64,000 bases of DNA from Brugia malayi. Its lineage: Eukaryota > Nematoda > Chromadorea > Rhabditida > Onchocercidae. The DNA is taken from NCBI RefSeq assembly GCF_000002995.4, contig NW_025062479.1, positions 8,609,721 to 8,673,720 of the forward strand, given 5' to 3'. Below, piece by piece: positions 24,801-39,800 of the stretch; position 1 is the first letter of the stretch, and the number at the start of each line of letters is the position of its first letter. The notes below the pieces were generated by a model. The model saw nothing but the letters and a program-made list of their open reading frames with translations, had not been told where the DNA came from and did no database searches. Both the position numbers and the translations under genes were made by a program.

Positions 24801-27800
24801 TAGAAGTCTAATAATCTGTAATCTAAATAAAAAATCACAGCATAATCCTACTGTGATAATTCCAGAGCTCTAACGAAGTATGGATTTGTTGGTCGAATTC
24901 CTATTGCAAACAGCTGGTATCTGTAGCAATGGATGCTGCTAAAGGTCAAACTGAGGATATTGAAGTGCTTGATTATTACAAGTATGTATTAAATATTACA
25001 AATATGATAGTTGCTAATGAATTGCTCTGCATGGCCTAATTATGGTGTAACAAAAATTCCATATTTTTAAACTTGAAAGAAAAAAGAAAGTACTGCCAAA
25101 GTTATTTGATCAATTCAGACATCAGGATATAACTTTTTAGACACCAGCTGGATCTTCTAGCGCAAATGTGTCACGATCAACAATATCTTGCAATTGATCC
25201 TCCACCTGAAAGACGCCTTCTGAATTTGAGTTTAGAACTACCAGCTGATTTAGTCCTTAGGTTTGGATTATTTTTCGTCTTTTCTTTTCTTTTTTTTTTT
25301 GAAAGCATAAATCAAGTATGAATATAGAAATTCTCTTCTTTTGTTGAGTGAATTACAGAAAAAAAAAAAAAGAGATGAAGCAAGAACTTACCGAATCACA
25401 CGTATTTCTGGATATTTTTTTTTTAGTTTCAATTTCTTTTTAGAATTTGATGTTCCAGATGCATTTCGGACACAAGATTACCGCAAGATTTGCGTGCTTC
25501 ATTTGCACGTCTCATGCTTCATCTTCATGTCATACGTGGTTCTCCGCTTAATGCCGTGCATCATGCTCGACTATGGCGTGAAATCCCGTTAAATAGCACA
25601 GTTTCTGGGTATAACATTTAATGAAACTATCTCTCCCGAAAAAATAAAATTTTCATAAAAAATTCTACGAGAAGTTTTAGTAGTATAATGAAAAATCAGC
25701 ACTAGCTTTTTTTGTATAATATTATATAAATCGTTATTTGATGTTGTAAATGCTGTAAAGGAACTCAAGTCGATGTGTAAATGGTTACGTTGACAGCGGT
25801 TACGTGCGTAGTGGAGGAGAAGTTTTTGATAAAGTGTTAAAAACTGTCGATGTGTATCTTGAGGAATTACGCAAAACGACACGAGAAGGTGAACCTGTCT
25901 TGGATCCAAGTCTATCAAAGCTAAAGCAGAATCGATTAACCTTTGAGGTAGTGCCTGTAATCTCTGCTTTGAAATATTCGTCGAGAAATTAAAATTTGTA
26001 ATATTTGCTGTTAATTTGATCTGTTAATTAGTAATTTGATCGTTTTCAGATCGTGACACTTGCTCGAGCCTTGGCTCATTTTGAATTCTACAGTTTTGCA
26101 GATTTACTTCGTCTTGCTCAAAATTTGTTAGCTATTGCTGATAGCAGTCCAAAAAAACCTGAAGGTACTTTATAAAAGCTGGTAGTTATATAGAAATATC
26201 GTGAAGTTCAAAATCTTTTACAGTTACTGCGTAAACATAAAGAAAGTAAAAATAAGGTGATGAAATTTTGAAATTTAACTTCTTTTTCGACCGTTTTAAT
26301 TTTACTCTGTAATTTATATGAGATGCTTTAGTTTTTTAGGAGATTTCTAGAAAATGCATTTATGATAATACAATTCTCTTCGTCTTTCACTTAGTTGTAA
26401 TCTATGTTGTTCTCCCATATTGTCACATTACACTAATTACACTCAAAATCAACAGTTTAACAAAAATAATTCAAAAAAACCGAACGAACTTCGATAATTT
26501 CGCTGTTATTTGATAACATGATAATGAAATGATACTTGATTTGTTAACTACAAAGTGAAACTACCATTAAAGCTTTCTTTATATGCCGTAATTTTCATTT
26601 TAATGTTTCATACCACGTCGAAAAAAGTTAAGTTGTGAGATGCTCACGGTGCTTATATTCCAGATAAAATGGCGTTTGACAAGACAGGTTTGTTTCGTCA
26701 TGTGACATATTCAGTAATTGGTGCGAATGCATTGCAGAAAGGAGCCAAACAGTATCTTCAGCATATGAAGACAGAATCCGCGTGTAATGAAAATACTCTT
26801 CAAGTTAAAGAAAGCAAACAAATGGTTTTGCAAACAAAACTTATAATTGTTGAAATTTTAAATGTAAGTCCTTCAGTTGGCTGTTAGGAATGATCTGTAC
26901 TGCTTGATGAAAACTTTTAAGCTTTTAGTTTATTATGGATATACGTCGGGACTATCGTATAACAGTCGCACTTTCTTGGTTTAAAAAACATTTCCCATGT
27001 GACGAACTCGGAGAACTTCTTTCCAAAACAGGCAGTCATTTTTTTTGTTGTACTTTTCATCACATATTTTAAATGATTTTCAAAAGACTTCTGCAATCTA
27101 TTTGTGTTTCAAAATTTCTGTAGACTATTTTTGTTTGTAAGGATTTATATTTTGAAATATGAAGAATTTGGGATGAAGTTTTACTAATTTCTACGTTTTT
27201 TTTCATATAAAAGAACCGTCAAGTAATCCAAAAATCTGGACAGATTAATTTATTCAGCAAAATTCAAGAAAAACTATGCTAAGAGAACCTATATTAATCA
27301 AATATGAATTGTAAGACAAAGAAGTTAAAGGTTTTTCTGAAATTTTTACGAAAATGATTTTTTATAAAAAAAAAAATATATTCAAATTACAGTAAAAATT
27401 TTTTCGAAAACTTTTACTGTAATTTGAATATATTTTTAAATGAAATTTCAGATTTGTCAGAACACGAAGCATCAGAGTTATATAAAGAGGTATTTCAAAA
27501 TTGTGAAGAGAACCTTGATTTTGATGGTAGGAATGGTCAACTTCTTCTGCGAATACTTCTGCAAATGACAATAAGTGACTTTTCGAAGCTAACTAGTACA
27601 GCTCTTATTGTAATGTTTCGCCATTTCACGCAGTACCAAGAGTTTGTGGAAGATCTCAAGCAGGCAAATTTTTGTTTGAAACATAACTAGTTTTGATTAT
27701 AATCCAGTTTTGTAGATTTGTTTGAAGCATCATGAAATCTTTTACAAGTTTACTTTTAGCTTCTATGCATTGTCACACTGATAACATATGTTTTTATCTT

Positions 27801-30800
27801 ACTGAATGATAACGATTTCAAATGACTCGTGTTAAGAAGAAAACTTGTTCGAGTAAAATAAATTTACTATCTGTATTTTTGTTAAGTAGCTGTTGTTCTT
27901 AGAAAAATGAGATGTGTCACTGTTTTATCGCCATTCGAACCGGAATTTCTACAAGAGTTTTAAACGAATTTTCTGAAAGGATTAAAAAGAAGATGAAATT
28001 TATTATTAAACCTTACTATTCCATGATGGTGGTACTGGTGAAATTTGCTGAGTACTTAAAATCTTCGGCTTATGATACTGAGTGCACACGTTAGGTACTG
28101 CATATTTCATTGCATTCTCTCATGCATATCTTTGAATCGCAATCTTTTGTTTCCATAATAATATAATATTGAACAGAAGATTTTGTTCTATCCGAAATGG
28201 AATTACGAATGAACTAATTGGAATGAAACTAAAGATCTTATTTCTAAATCCTTAAATTTAGGAAACCATAAATAATTAATATTGACCGAAAAGAAATTTT
28301 GCAGGTTCAGTTATTAGTATCGAATGATGATGTGGAAAATTATCAGCAAATTGATCGTGATTTATTCATTTTGAAAATACTTACGGAAAAAAGCGAGCTA
28401 TGGGTACAAGCTGATAAAACGCGACCTGAAAGTAGTAGTAAACTTAGTTTTGAAGAACATGGTTCAAGTCTTGATGACTCATCAAAGTTGCTCCTTTCAA
28501 TGTTCGTTTCCTTTCAATTTGCCTGGGAAAAGTTTTAGATAATTTAGAAGATCCGAAAAAAAGTTAAATTATTTATTCAATTGTTATAATTTACAGACGA
28601 GCGACTAGTCAACAGTTAGAAGATAGTGGTTTGAATGCTACTTGTGCTTTTCACAACAATGAAAGCTTTCTTTCGCTGGTGGAAAAGATTGAACAACATT
28701 ATTATTTTGCGAGAGATGAGTGCATTAAATTGCTGTGCAAGGTGAACTGAAATCAGCTTCAGTATAATTTAGAATTTTAAAGAATCTGTAAAAACGTTGC
28801 AGATAATTAATTCTTTTTGTCATTTTTTTCTTTTTTTTTTTTAGAATAAAATAGAAAGCACTCACTTATCAGTTCAGCGTTTTAGTGAATCTGATAAAAT
28901 GTTTTGATAAATGATTTCATTGGCTTGCTCTAAAATCCTTAAATAAGTTCGATGGAGCTATTGTATAAAGGCTACATTGGAGTACTGGAAAGGAGATTTA
29001 GATATAATCATTTAAGGAACCTGGATTTAATTTAAAACAGTAGTGAAAATGAACAAAAAACCTGCACCAAGACTTCCGAGATTTTGATATTTCTGGTTAG
29101 ATTGTGTTAGTGAAATGCAGTAGTTCAATTTTAATTTAACTGTTTCTATTCATATTTTTTTCCATAGGAAATGGTAATGACATGTATTATGCAGTTTAAA
29201 ATCTGAGTTGAAATTTATTTTTCTGAATTCACGTACTATATTTACAAGACACTTATTGAAGTCAAGGAAGTTTGAGAATATGAGTGTACTCTCTCCATTT
29301 GTTTATTTGGAATTTGAATTTTGGTTAGTAAAAAGTACAACTTAAAGAGTGTTTGAGATTATTACTTTTAGCTCCTTCTTGGTGATGATCGAACGGAAGC
29401 AGCTTCAGCTTTATATGAACTGTTTGATCGTGCACCACTTGTTTGTTATCCTCTAGTAAGGCAGGTATGTACGCGATGATGGAATTTTTAACAATTATTG
29501 AAGATTTAGTAAAGTCCTAAATGATTGATAACATTACGGGAATGATTTAATATTTTCCTGATATATGTAAACATTTTTTGTGTATCGCATCTTTGGTGTA
29601 TTTCATAATAATATAGTTCAAGAAATAAACAAATGATTAGCGCTTACGAACTTAGATTCTGTATCGTGTAAAACAACTCTGTTACAAAAACGACAAGCCA
29701 AATAAGATGAATCAGCAACTGTTGCGGAATATGCGTGTGCATGAGTATGTTCTGGGATTTTTGTCCGTTCCATATGATGAAGTTAGTTTCTAAAACTTCT
29801 CTATCAAATGAAGGAAATTTTCGATTTGCAATAATTTATTATACTGTTTTTAAAATTTAGTGTTATTGCAATTGTAGAAAAATGATGCGGAAATGCCAAA
29901 ACTTGTCACACTAAGCCATGAATTCTTGCGAAGTTTTTGTCGCAATAATATTGAGAATCAGTTTCGTTTGTATAAACATGTTTCTATCGAACAAGATGCT
30001 AAAGAAGGATGTTTAAGGGTGGATACGGTAACATTTAATGTGATAATTTTAGATCCATCTGATTTATCACTAATAGATCTCACTATTTTCGTAAAAGTTG
30101 TTTTGATGATTGATATAATTTTTGCTGTGAGTATAAAAATAAAACGTAGTATCGTTTAAGTGATTTCTCTTGCTCAATCTAGATTTCAAAAGACTGATCC
30201 GAAAACCTTTGGTGAAAATGTAAATGACGTATTTTATTATAGCAGCTGTAAGATGTATTTCACGACATATTAAAATAGAAATTTCTTAGCATTTCACTGT
30301 TTCATGAATTTGGCGATCTTCAGATGGAGGAAGTTGCAACATTGACAGCAATTTTCAAAAATAATCGTATACTGTGTCAAAATGTATCTGAGGAAGTTAT
30401 CGCTCATATTGTAAATATGATTGAGCACAAAGCCCGCAGTTCCGTATACATAGAATTCTTACAAACTGTTGTTATGGTACAAGCGAAAGAAATCAAGTCG
30501 GCACAGGAAAAAGTAGCTCAAGAAGTAACTTTTAGGAATTCTTTCATTCATATTATTAATTATGGTTAGGTAAACATAGTTCAGTTTTGTAAGCGTGGCA
30601 TATGTCACATTGCAAAACTTTTTACTTCTTAGATAAAGTTTTATTCCCAATATAAGTTGCATATGTGGCGGTAGTCGTAGCATCGAAGATCGAAGTGAGA
30701 GAATGTTTTCATTTTAGATCTGTTCATCTTCTGATGATGTACGAGTGTATTATGCAGATAGTGCAAGTTTCGAGCAGTTAAAACAGCTAATGCATAACAC

Positions 30801-33800
30801 TGGTCCTGAAGACTTAACTTCTGATCATCCGCTACGTTATCACATCGATCTGGTACGGTACGTATATAATTTCATACAGCTTACATTAAAATAGAAATTT
30901 CTTAGCATTTCACTGTTTCATGAATTTGGCGATCTTCAGATGGAGGAAGTTGCAACATTGACAGCAATTTTCAAAAATAATCGTATACTGTGTCAAAATG
31001 TATCTGAGGAAGTTATCGCTCATATTGTAAATATGATTAAGCAGAAAGCCCGCAGTTCCGTATACATAGAATTCTTACAAACTGTTGTTATGGTACAAGA
31101 GAAAGAATGAAATCAAGTCGGCACAGGAAAAAGTAGCTTTATTGCAACAATATAGTAAGGAAAAGTCTTCCAGTAAATCGATTCAAGTGAATCCAGACGG
31201 ACACTTTACCACTGTCGTTTTCTGTCACACGGGAAAATTAAAAAAAAATAATGGTAAAGTAAATGTTTTTAAAAGCGTTGTTGTTAAGCATTTTGTAACC
31301 GATGTTTAGGCTCCTCGCTTTATGTACACGTGGAAGAAACAGTACGACAGAACTGAAATGCGCTTCCCAGCTCTCCATGGATCATATAGTACGAGTTTTA
31401 ACGATCCCTTACTGTTTAATACAGGTTCGTTCTCATTTATAATTTAGTTAATTTCTCTGCAGTTCTGAATTTTTGTACCATGTTTGCCAGCTTATAACTG
31501 ATGGATTAAAGACATCAGTGGGAAGGAATTCATCAACTGCGCCATCCTTCATTATGGATCAGTCTCAGTGAAAGCTTGAGACAGGAGCAAACAAGATGAC
31601 CTAAACATAACTCGTTAGCTTGCTATTGAATATTAGTGATATGAGAATATCTAAGGATTTATCTGTTGTAACCGTAATCTGGAATTCGACTATTGGGACT
31701 GGTACTTATTGCTACTGTGGTAGGTGAACAAAAATAGGAAAGAATAGGAAAAAATGGATATTTGTTAAACGGTCATTAAACATGCTAAACAACAAAGATA
31801 ATTGGGAGCTTATGAGTATATTAGGAAGGACAACAAGCTCATCAAATATGTGGAGGAATGAGCACAAACAAAATTATACGACAACTTATTTTAATTAAAA
31901 AAAAAAAAAAACACACACACACAAAATATGCAAAATTACTACCTTTTGATTATTGTGAAATGCAACTTTTGTAATATTTTTTCTGTTAAAATTGTGCGCT
32001 GTCTGCGTGTTAAGTTTGGTCAAATAAATTTAATAATTTCAAAGAGAGAAGTAGTATTTTTTATTCGTTGAGCATGGAAACATTTAGTCTCTTCAAGTAT
32101 GGATTCAATAATGAATAATTTATTGATGCACTTGTTTTAACTATCCTTGTCATAAGAAACAAACAATTGAGATCGAAACGATACTGTTATAGGTGAAAGA
32201 TGCATACCTGCAATTTATGTTACACTGTTATATAGATGCGGATGCGGAAATGAAAGATGTTGACAATGTTGATTTCATCGAAAGAATTATGAAAAATATT
32301 TTTAGTGATATACAGATGTATATTGCCAGTTTATCACAGGTTTTTGTATTGTTCCATTTTTTATCTTGAAATAACATTTCAAGTTTCAAAGCTATATAAT
32401 GTTATAGTCTTATTTGGAATAACGTTTCAAGTCTTCTGGGTACGATCACAACATTATTATATGAAATTTAGAGATTTGTACTAGTAAAATTTTGAATCAA
32501 GTTTTGAAAGTTGTAATTGAATCCTATTGTTACCTGTCGTCCGAAAATATCTAGGCTAATATGAAAGAAAACCTGAAATTTGAAAGAAGGCTCATCAGTA
32601 ATTTCATGAAATGGTTACTGCTAAACTTAATCTTGTATCCAGTTTCCACTGTATTTTAAAATTTTATTCATATAAATAGCAAGAATTGGTATTTTTAGAT
32701 GAAAATGGAGAAGCTTACTTTGTTGCCAAATTCGGCATTCGAGAAATACGTTTGCTACACGGCTACTGAAGTACTGGTTAAACTATTCGAAAGGCCTTCA
32801 GCTTATCAACTGATAGTGGAAATTTCGGTACATTTTTCATTCAAATCTTTCGAATGCTATTAATTTTATTAGATCTTGTTGAAGCAATTTGCCTGATGAG
32901 TAAGGTAGGATAAAGTAATCTTGAACCAAAAATTATTGAACTAATCTGAATAGTCAAAGATATTTTATTTTTTTTTTAAATTATTTTTGTATGATTGCTC
33001 ATTTCTAGAATTGTGCACGAATTTTTTAAATATTTTTTTTTCTTCTTTATTTTTAAAAATTTTAGCAGCAGCATCAATTTTTCTCCAGAATGATTCAAAG
33101 TCTTTGTCGGCTGCAAGAAGAATTAGTAAGAAAATGTTTTACAAAGAATTGGTATCGCGTTGCAGAATGCGTTAGACGACTTAGTAGACGTGGTTAGCTT
33201 TTAACTTTTAGTTATTAACATTTCTCATATATCACATCTAGCAAAAGTAACTCGTTGTCTATAGCTGTAAGAAGAAAACTAGACTAGTATGCATCTGTGA
33301 GATAGTTATAAGTGTATCGGAAATTAATGTTTCAACTATATGGTGATGAAGTTCTGTTTTAGCAGAAGAAAATGGGGTTATATTATCGATTAATGGTTAT
33401 ATGCAACCTGGATATACTGAAGCAACTGTTAAACAGCGTTGGCAATCAGCTTTTAATTCAGCTCGTTTTATCAATCAAACGAATAAATGTGCCAAGACTC
33501 GTCTACACGTCCCACGTTATGTACAAGTTGCCGAAAGTTTTAGTAGTGTTGTTTCGTGTTATCAGGTTTGTCCTACCCTTTCATTTACTTAAAGCAACTC
33601 GTGATTCTGGTTACAAATTTATCCTTTAAATCGATTCACCGATTATGTTACCTTTAAGCTTAGTTGATATTATCTATTAATGATGCCTCGTACTTCAACT
33701 CATATTTTCATTACACTGTGTTTTTCATTTTTTCTATAAAATTCTTTGCTTATAGGCGATGGTTAATGAATTTAAGGTGTTTGCACTGCCATTGCAAACA

Positions 33801-36800
33801 GCAGAAACATCGGTACTTGTGGATGTGTTACATGCTCCCGAAAGATTATTTATTTCTGGTTCTGATTTATATCAGAAATGTGAAAATGGTGTAGTCATTG
33901 CGAAGTAATATCACATTTTCGATCATTTTCGCTTATGTGTATATTAAGTGAACGTCTAGAATGTACTTTAAGCAACATAAACTACTGTTTATAGTTGCAG
34001 ATACACTAACCTGTTTTTCATTTAATTCTACCAAATACTTCTCTTTTGGCATCATTGATTCGAAATTAGACAAACTTACAAATGGCATCTATAGTTTCAG
34101 TCTTACTGAGTTGCACAACTGCAAAAAAGCAGGTCAAATATCCTATTCTTTATTATATGAGCACACTTTGAGTTTTTGCTAATCGTTAAAGCTAATTCAT
34201 CGCAGATTGATACAGCACTGTAAATCGCTTTTACAACATGGACAAGAAGCTCTGTGTGTACGAGTACTACAGACATTGTGTCAAATGGCTTCAAACACTA
34301 AATACAACTTTATCAATCAGGTATAACCTCTATTTCTAAGTAATTAAGCAAATGGCCATAGAACAGATTAGTAAGTTATAGTTCTATAACGTACGCAATT
34401 ATACAAAACTTTTACTAAACGAATATTTGGGATGTGCCACTCCGTTATTTTCTGATTTCCTTTAATCCAGTTTCATTACTTAGTAATTGTTATTGAATCA
34501 GTGTTATATTGTTAACATTGCGATCACATGAAGCAAATTATTCAATTCATAAAACTATCATTAGAATATAATTAGTTGACCATATAATTTAATCAAAATA
34601 TTTATTTTTAACTGACTAGTAAATTCGATTTCACTTCATTTTGACTTTTACCGTATAGTGATTATCTAAAGAAAACATAATTTAACCTTAGTGAGTCGAA
34701 ATTTATTCCTAACATTATGCTATGCTTTCTTTTGAACTGAATGACGATTAGCAACATAATCATAAAAACTGCCACAGAAGGAAGTGTATGCCTGTTTGTT
34801 TCATAGCAGATCTTCATAATTAATTTAACATACATTCAGTTTCGTATCTTCTTTAATTTGAAAATATATACATGAAATTGATATATTATACTATACTTTA
34901 CGATTTATTTGCGGTGCAAACAGAGAAAGAAGCTGAATGTTAACATGTTTAAGTGTTTAGAACAATTTGACCGAGTAAGAATTATTAAAATCTTCATGGG
35001 TATGTATCGAAAATACTAATTTCGTGTTTTGTATGGTTTTAGCTGAATAACTTAAAATCAATGATTTTATATTATTTGATGTGTTTATTTTTATATTGAC
35101 ACAACAAGTCATATTCATTTTTCTTCTCTTTTTTTTTTTCAGTAAATTTATAGAAAATATTTGTTTTGTTTGATTATAAGCAATTTGAGTCCAAATTTCT
35201 ATGCAAAAACTATAGTAATTAGAGACAGCTTTATGTAAAAGAAGCGTTCTTAAATGAGTTTAACTTTCAGTTTATGCAAAGGCATAGTTTTAGTAAATTT
35301 CATTAAATATATTAGCATTTTACTATGCATGGAAGACTTTTGTTTCTTTGATTTAATGGAAAAAAATTCTATTACGATATTGTATTATTGCTTATAGCTT
35401 TTTCTATATTGTACTAGAGTTTTCAAATGAGTATTACCGTTCAATAAATTAAATTTTCAGGCAAGAGAGGTGCGAATTAATTTGCTTAAGCAGTATTTTG
35501 GTGATGATGCCAAACGTAACACATGTAGGCAAACTACAAAATTGGAAAGCAACGGTACTGCGTATATACAGTGTTTTTTTTTTATTTGTGCTCTAATTTT
35601 TCTAATCAACAACAGGATATAGATTGTTTTAGGTGAACAAGTTACAAAACTCATAAATTAGATCAATTTTGAACTAAACACAATTTATTTTTTATATTTC
35701 TATATTCGTCATACGCTTTCAGGGTATGCATTTGGAAATGATTTAAAACCAATAAAGGAACTATCATTGTATGACGTGCAGTGTAAATTGAACAGTGCTG
35801 GTGCTAGTGGTTTGTATTCTGATCTTTTAAAATTTATGAATGAGCTGATTATTGCTAAGCTATAAAATGTGCTGCACTTCGAACTCAACTTTTTCGAGAC
35901 ACAGTACTTAGGTTACTTGATCTGCAATCATCTGTAAACTTTGTTTATTGTGAATTGACAGAAAGATTGTTTATTGTTTCCAGCATCGATCTGACCTGGA
36001 AAAAGGTGGTGTTAAAAATAGATACCGAAGGATAAGTGCAGACAAAGCACACAAAGATGATTTTGATGCACTTAAGTCATTTTAGTTTTAAGTTTTGTGT
36101 CGTTTTTCTTCTAACATTTATAATGTCATGATCAACTATTACTGATCCAAGTTTTTTCGTTTTGTTTTTGTGAATTTTTATTACATATTGATGGTTTCTC
36201 GTTTTATTGACTGCAGCTATCGCAGATAAGATTCAAAGAGATGAGTGTTAGAACACTGTTGTACGTGGACCGAAGTATATCGAAGTCATTTATCAGAGAT
36301 AAATAATAGTTGGTTATCCAACAGCTCATATTCCCAAACTTATCTCATCTAGATAATTACAACTGATAATGAAAATTACTGAAATGTAAAAAAATTTGAA
36401 CTTATTTGTTTTTTCTGCAGAATAATTACTCCAGCCTTCTTTTTTTTAAAAAAAATTTTTTTTTAAACCCTTTATGATTAAGCACAAATAATTTCAGATT
36501 TAGTAATTGATTTGATCATGGAAGAACCGAGTTATGAAGTTTTTTTAATGACAGTTCAACTTTCAAAAGCACTTCTTTATGAGGGAAATTATGAGGTCTA
36601 CTTTTTCGTTTGAATGTCTTCCCATTTATAATCATCGATCTCTCACCTTATTCTCTATTTCATATCATTTCTGAATGTATCGAGTTTATCGAGAGATTGC
36701 TTTTTTAAAGTTTCGTAGATTTTTCTGAGAAATGTGGATGAAATAGAAACGATAAGTTTTAGGTGCAGATGTCATTTTATAATCGATTAAAAGAAAAGGA

Positions 36801-39800
36801 TACGTCGGAGCCATTTTTCAACGCTCTTAAAACAAAATTACAAGTTGCACAGAATAAGCTAAGAAGTGATATGATGGTTTGCAACGACTCGCGTCAACGG
36901 CACTGTTTGTTCTTACAAATATCTCTTTTTATTTCACGAACTATATTATAGAAAAATTCTGAAAAAAAGAAATTGTACTGCTACTAGAAATGATCATCAT
37001 TCCACACAAGACTAAATTTTGATTAATTCTAATAAAGTTTAATTTTTTTCTGTATTGTTATAATGTTTGGGAATTAAATTCATACTCTTACAGCGATATC
37101 TAATTCAATCAGTGGACGTTGTGAGTTTTCTTGTTTACTGTGTTTACTTTTAAAATTTTATATTTAGCTTTTATGTGACTTGAAAAAGATCAAGAAATCA
37201 TTTTTTCAAAAGAGGATGGTTCGGCCGATAACAATAAATATGACAGTTATATGATTCCAAAATTTTTTTTGTTCTCAGGCTTTGAATTTCATAAAATTTT
37301 ATTTCTATTCATAGTATATACCGATTTATTTCATTATGTCTCAGTGCCATTTCATTATTAGCATCTCTGATAAATTCTCCACTGCCGGAAGATTCAGCAT
37401 ACATTCCGAATGAACTGAAATCAATTGATGTTAACTCGATCGAGTTAGCTGTATCGTTATCAACTATTCCCGATGGTTGTCTTCTTGGTTTATTTGATCC
37501 CGATATTAACTTAAATTTTTGGGATGATAAGTGGGTTCATTTTAAAAATTATTTGCACATTTTAGTAGCAAGCTACTAAATAGCTCAAATGAAACTTCAG
37601 CAGTCACGAGGGTAAAGGGTAGTTTATTGTAAGCAGCAAATAGTCTTCCTGTGAATTTCACTTACTGTAGATTGGCATGCTGAGGTACTTTAAGATTGGT
37701 AGCAATTGGCTTAGAATTTGTGATTCTAACATGACATATTGATTGCATTTTACTAGAAAACGTAAAATATGTTATTAAACCATAATGTTTTCATAATTTC
37801 CAATAATCTTTCTTTAATTCAGCTGTTCCAGAAAGACGGTTCTTCCACAAGAAGTTGCCCTTATAGAACCAGTATTGCGTTTTCTACAACTTTTATGTGA
37901 AAACCATAATTTAGTGTTGCAAGTTAGTGATCATTAATTTATTTTATAAAAGTTCTGTAAAGTACAGTGGTAATTTTTTAATAGACAGTTTGTTCTAGAA
38001 TTTTCTGCGATATCAAGGCAGTCGTCAGAATTATAATTTGGTTGACGAAACACTTATGTTTCTTGATGTTATTTGCGGTAGCACCAAAGGTTTTTTTCCT
38101 TTCTTGCTTATTTTTTTACATATTTTTTTTTTTTTAAATCTAAAACAGCGTCTACAAACAATTTTAAAATTCTACATGAGTTTACGTGGAAATTCAGGTT
38201 GTTTGGGCGTATTTGGTGAAATAGACGAACACAATTTCTCACTCATTACTCAAACTTTGGTGACACTGACAGAATTTTGTCAAGGTCCTTGTTATGAAAA
38301 TCAGGTAACGAATTCTCATTCTATATTCCTTATTCTGAAAAAAATTTGGAAATATCAAATAGAGATTGGGATTATCACTGTCATATTAGGATTCTGTTTT
38401 TGGTTTCCTTAAATTTCTTTTCTTTTGTAAACACCTATATTCAGCAAGGAAAGCATCTGAAGTGAAGGGTATCGTATTTTCCAGAATACAGTCGGCAATC
38501 ATGAGTCTGGACTTAATATGATAATATCGTTGGTGCTGAATGAAATAAAACCACTTTGTTTAACGCACATGGATTTGGCATTGGAAATAAAGGTCAATTT
38601 CAAAGCAAAAGAGATCAACAAAAGAAAATGTCAAAGAAAAAACTGGCAGTTGAATTAAATAAAATTTAGCAACTCTTTGCACTTTTATAATGATTTTGAA
38701 AATTTGGTAAATTTTAGAGCGCTGCATCAAAACTATTATTGGCTGTCATGGAATCACGATGTGATGCTGATAATGCAGAACGCGTACTCATAAACATGGA
38801 TCACATGGCTAGTGGAGCGAAACAATTGGTAAGATGATGTTAATCTTTCATTGCTGATCAAATAAATATAATTATTTTATCCAAAACTTTTTCTACTGAT
38901 ATTTGAACTTATTAGAGTAAATGAACTGAAGTTTTATTTTGATACTGTGACGGAAGGGTTGAAGGAAAAAGTATTGACATAATTTGTAGAATATATTTTT
39001 GACTGAAGCTCGAAATTTGTGACAGAAAGCACTGCTTGTATGAATTCTTCTATATTCCTTGTTTTTACTTGTCATTATTTCAGATTTCATCAATTTTTGG
39101 CCTTACTGCTTAAGCTTTTTTTATTTCGGCATATTACTTAAAAATCTTACTTTAAGGTTCAAGCAATCAAAATGGCATATGAGATGTCGGAAATGAAGGA
39201 GTTTGCAGTGCCAAAAATAAGAAAGAATTTTGAAGTTCGCTGAATTTTATTTCTTTTATAAGCTAAGGAATCCTTATACGCGAACATCGGGAGGAAGGAA
39301 AGCAATGTATATCAAGACCGTATGAAATAATTAGCCATCCGGATTGATATTTCGAAAAATAAAACTGATATTTCGTCTGTATTTAACGGCACTAATCGTA
39401 AGATCATTAAGAAATGGCTTACTAATGAGTAAAACAAATAATAAATATAGTAAATGGTTTAAAAAATTTTTCAGACAAATTATTCATCAAAAAAATCGAA
39501 GTCTAGAATAGGTAGGCCAGATATTGCTATTCAAGATAATATCGTTATTTCATATCCATCTACTCATGTAACTCTTGTCGATCCACAAGAGGTATTTATT
39601 TTCCTTAACTTTTTCTTGCTTCGTAAAGATTTCACTTTTCCTTTCTATTTGATACTTGTTTTCGTAATTCATTACTGACTCATTGATTTTATTAGGTAGG
39701 ACACAATATCTTCATTCTTGCCACACAACTTGCGCGATACAATGGAACACTTCGCGAAGCTTTAGATCCAGAAAATAATAAGGATTCGATGACTTCAAAA

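Noticed and set aside
31310..31424. A frame reading [17 protein letters not shown] that seemed to be foreign sequence replacing a receptor exon
   Set aside because: In the correct phase (G completing CG from 30857) the same bases read [17 protein letters not shown], the expected IP3-receptor exon. Nothing is missing.
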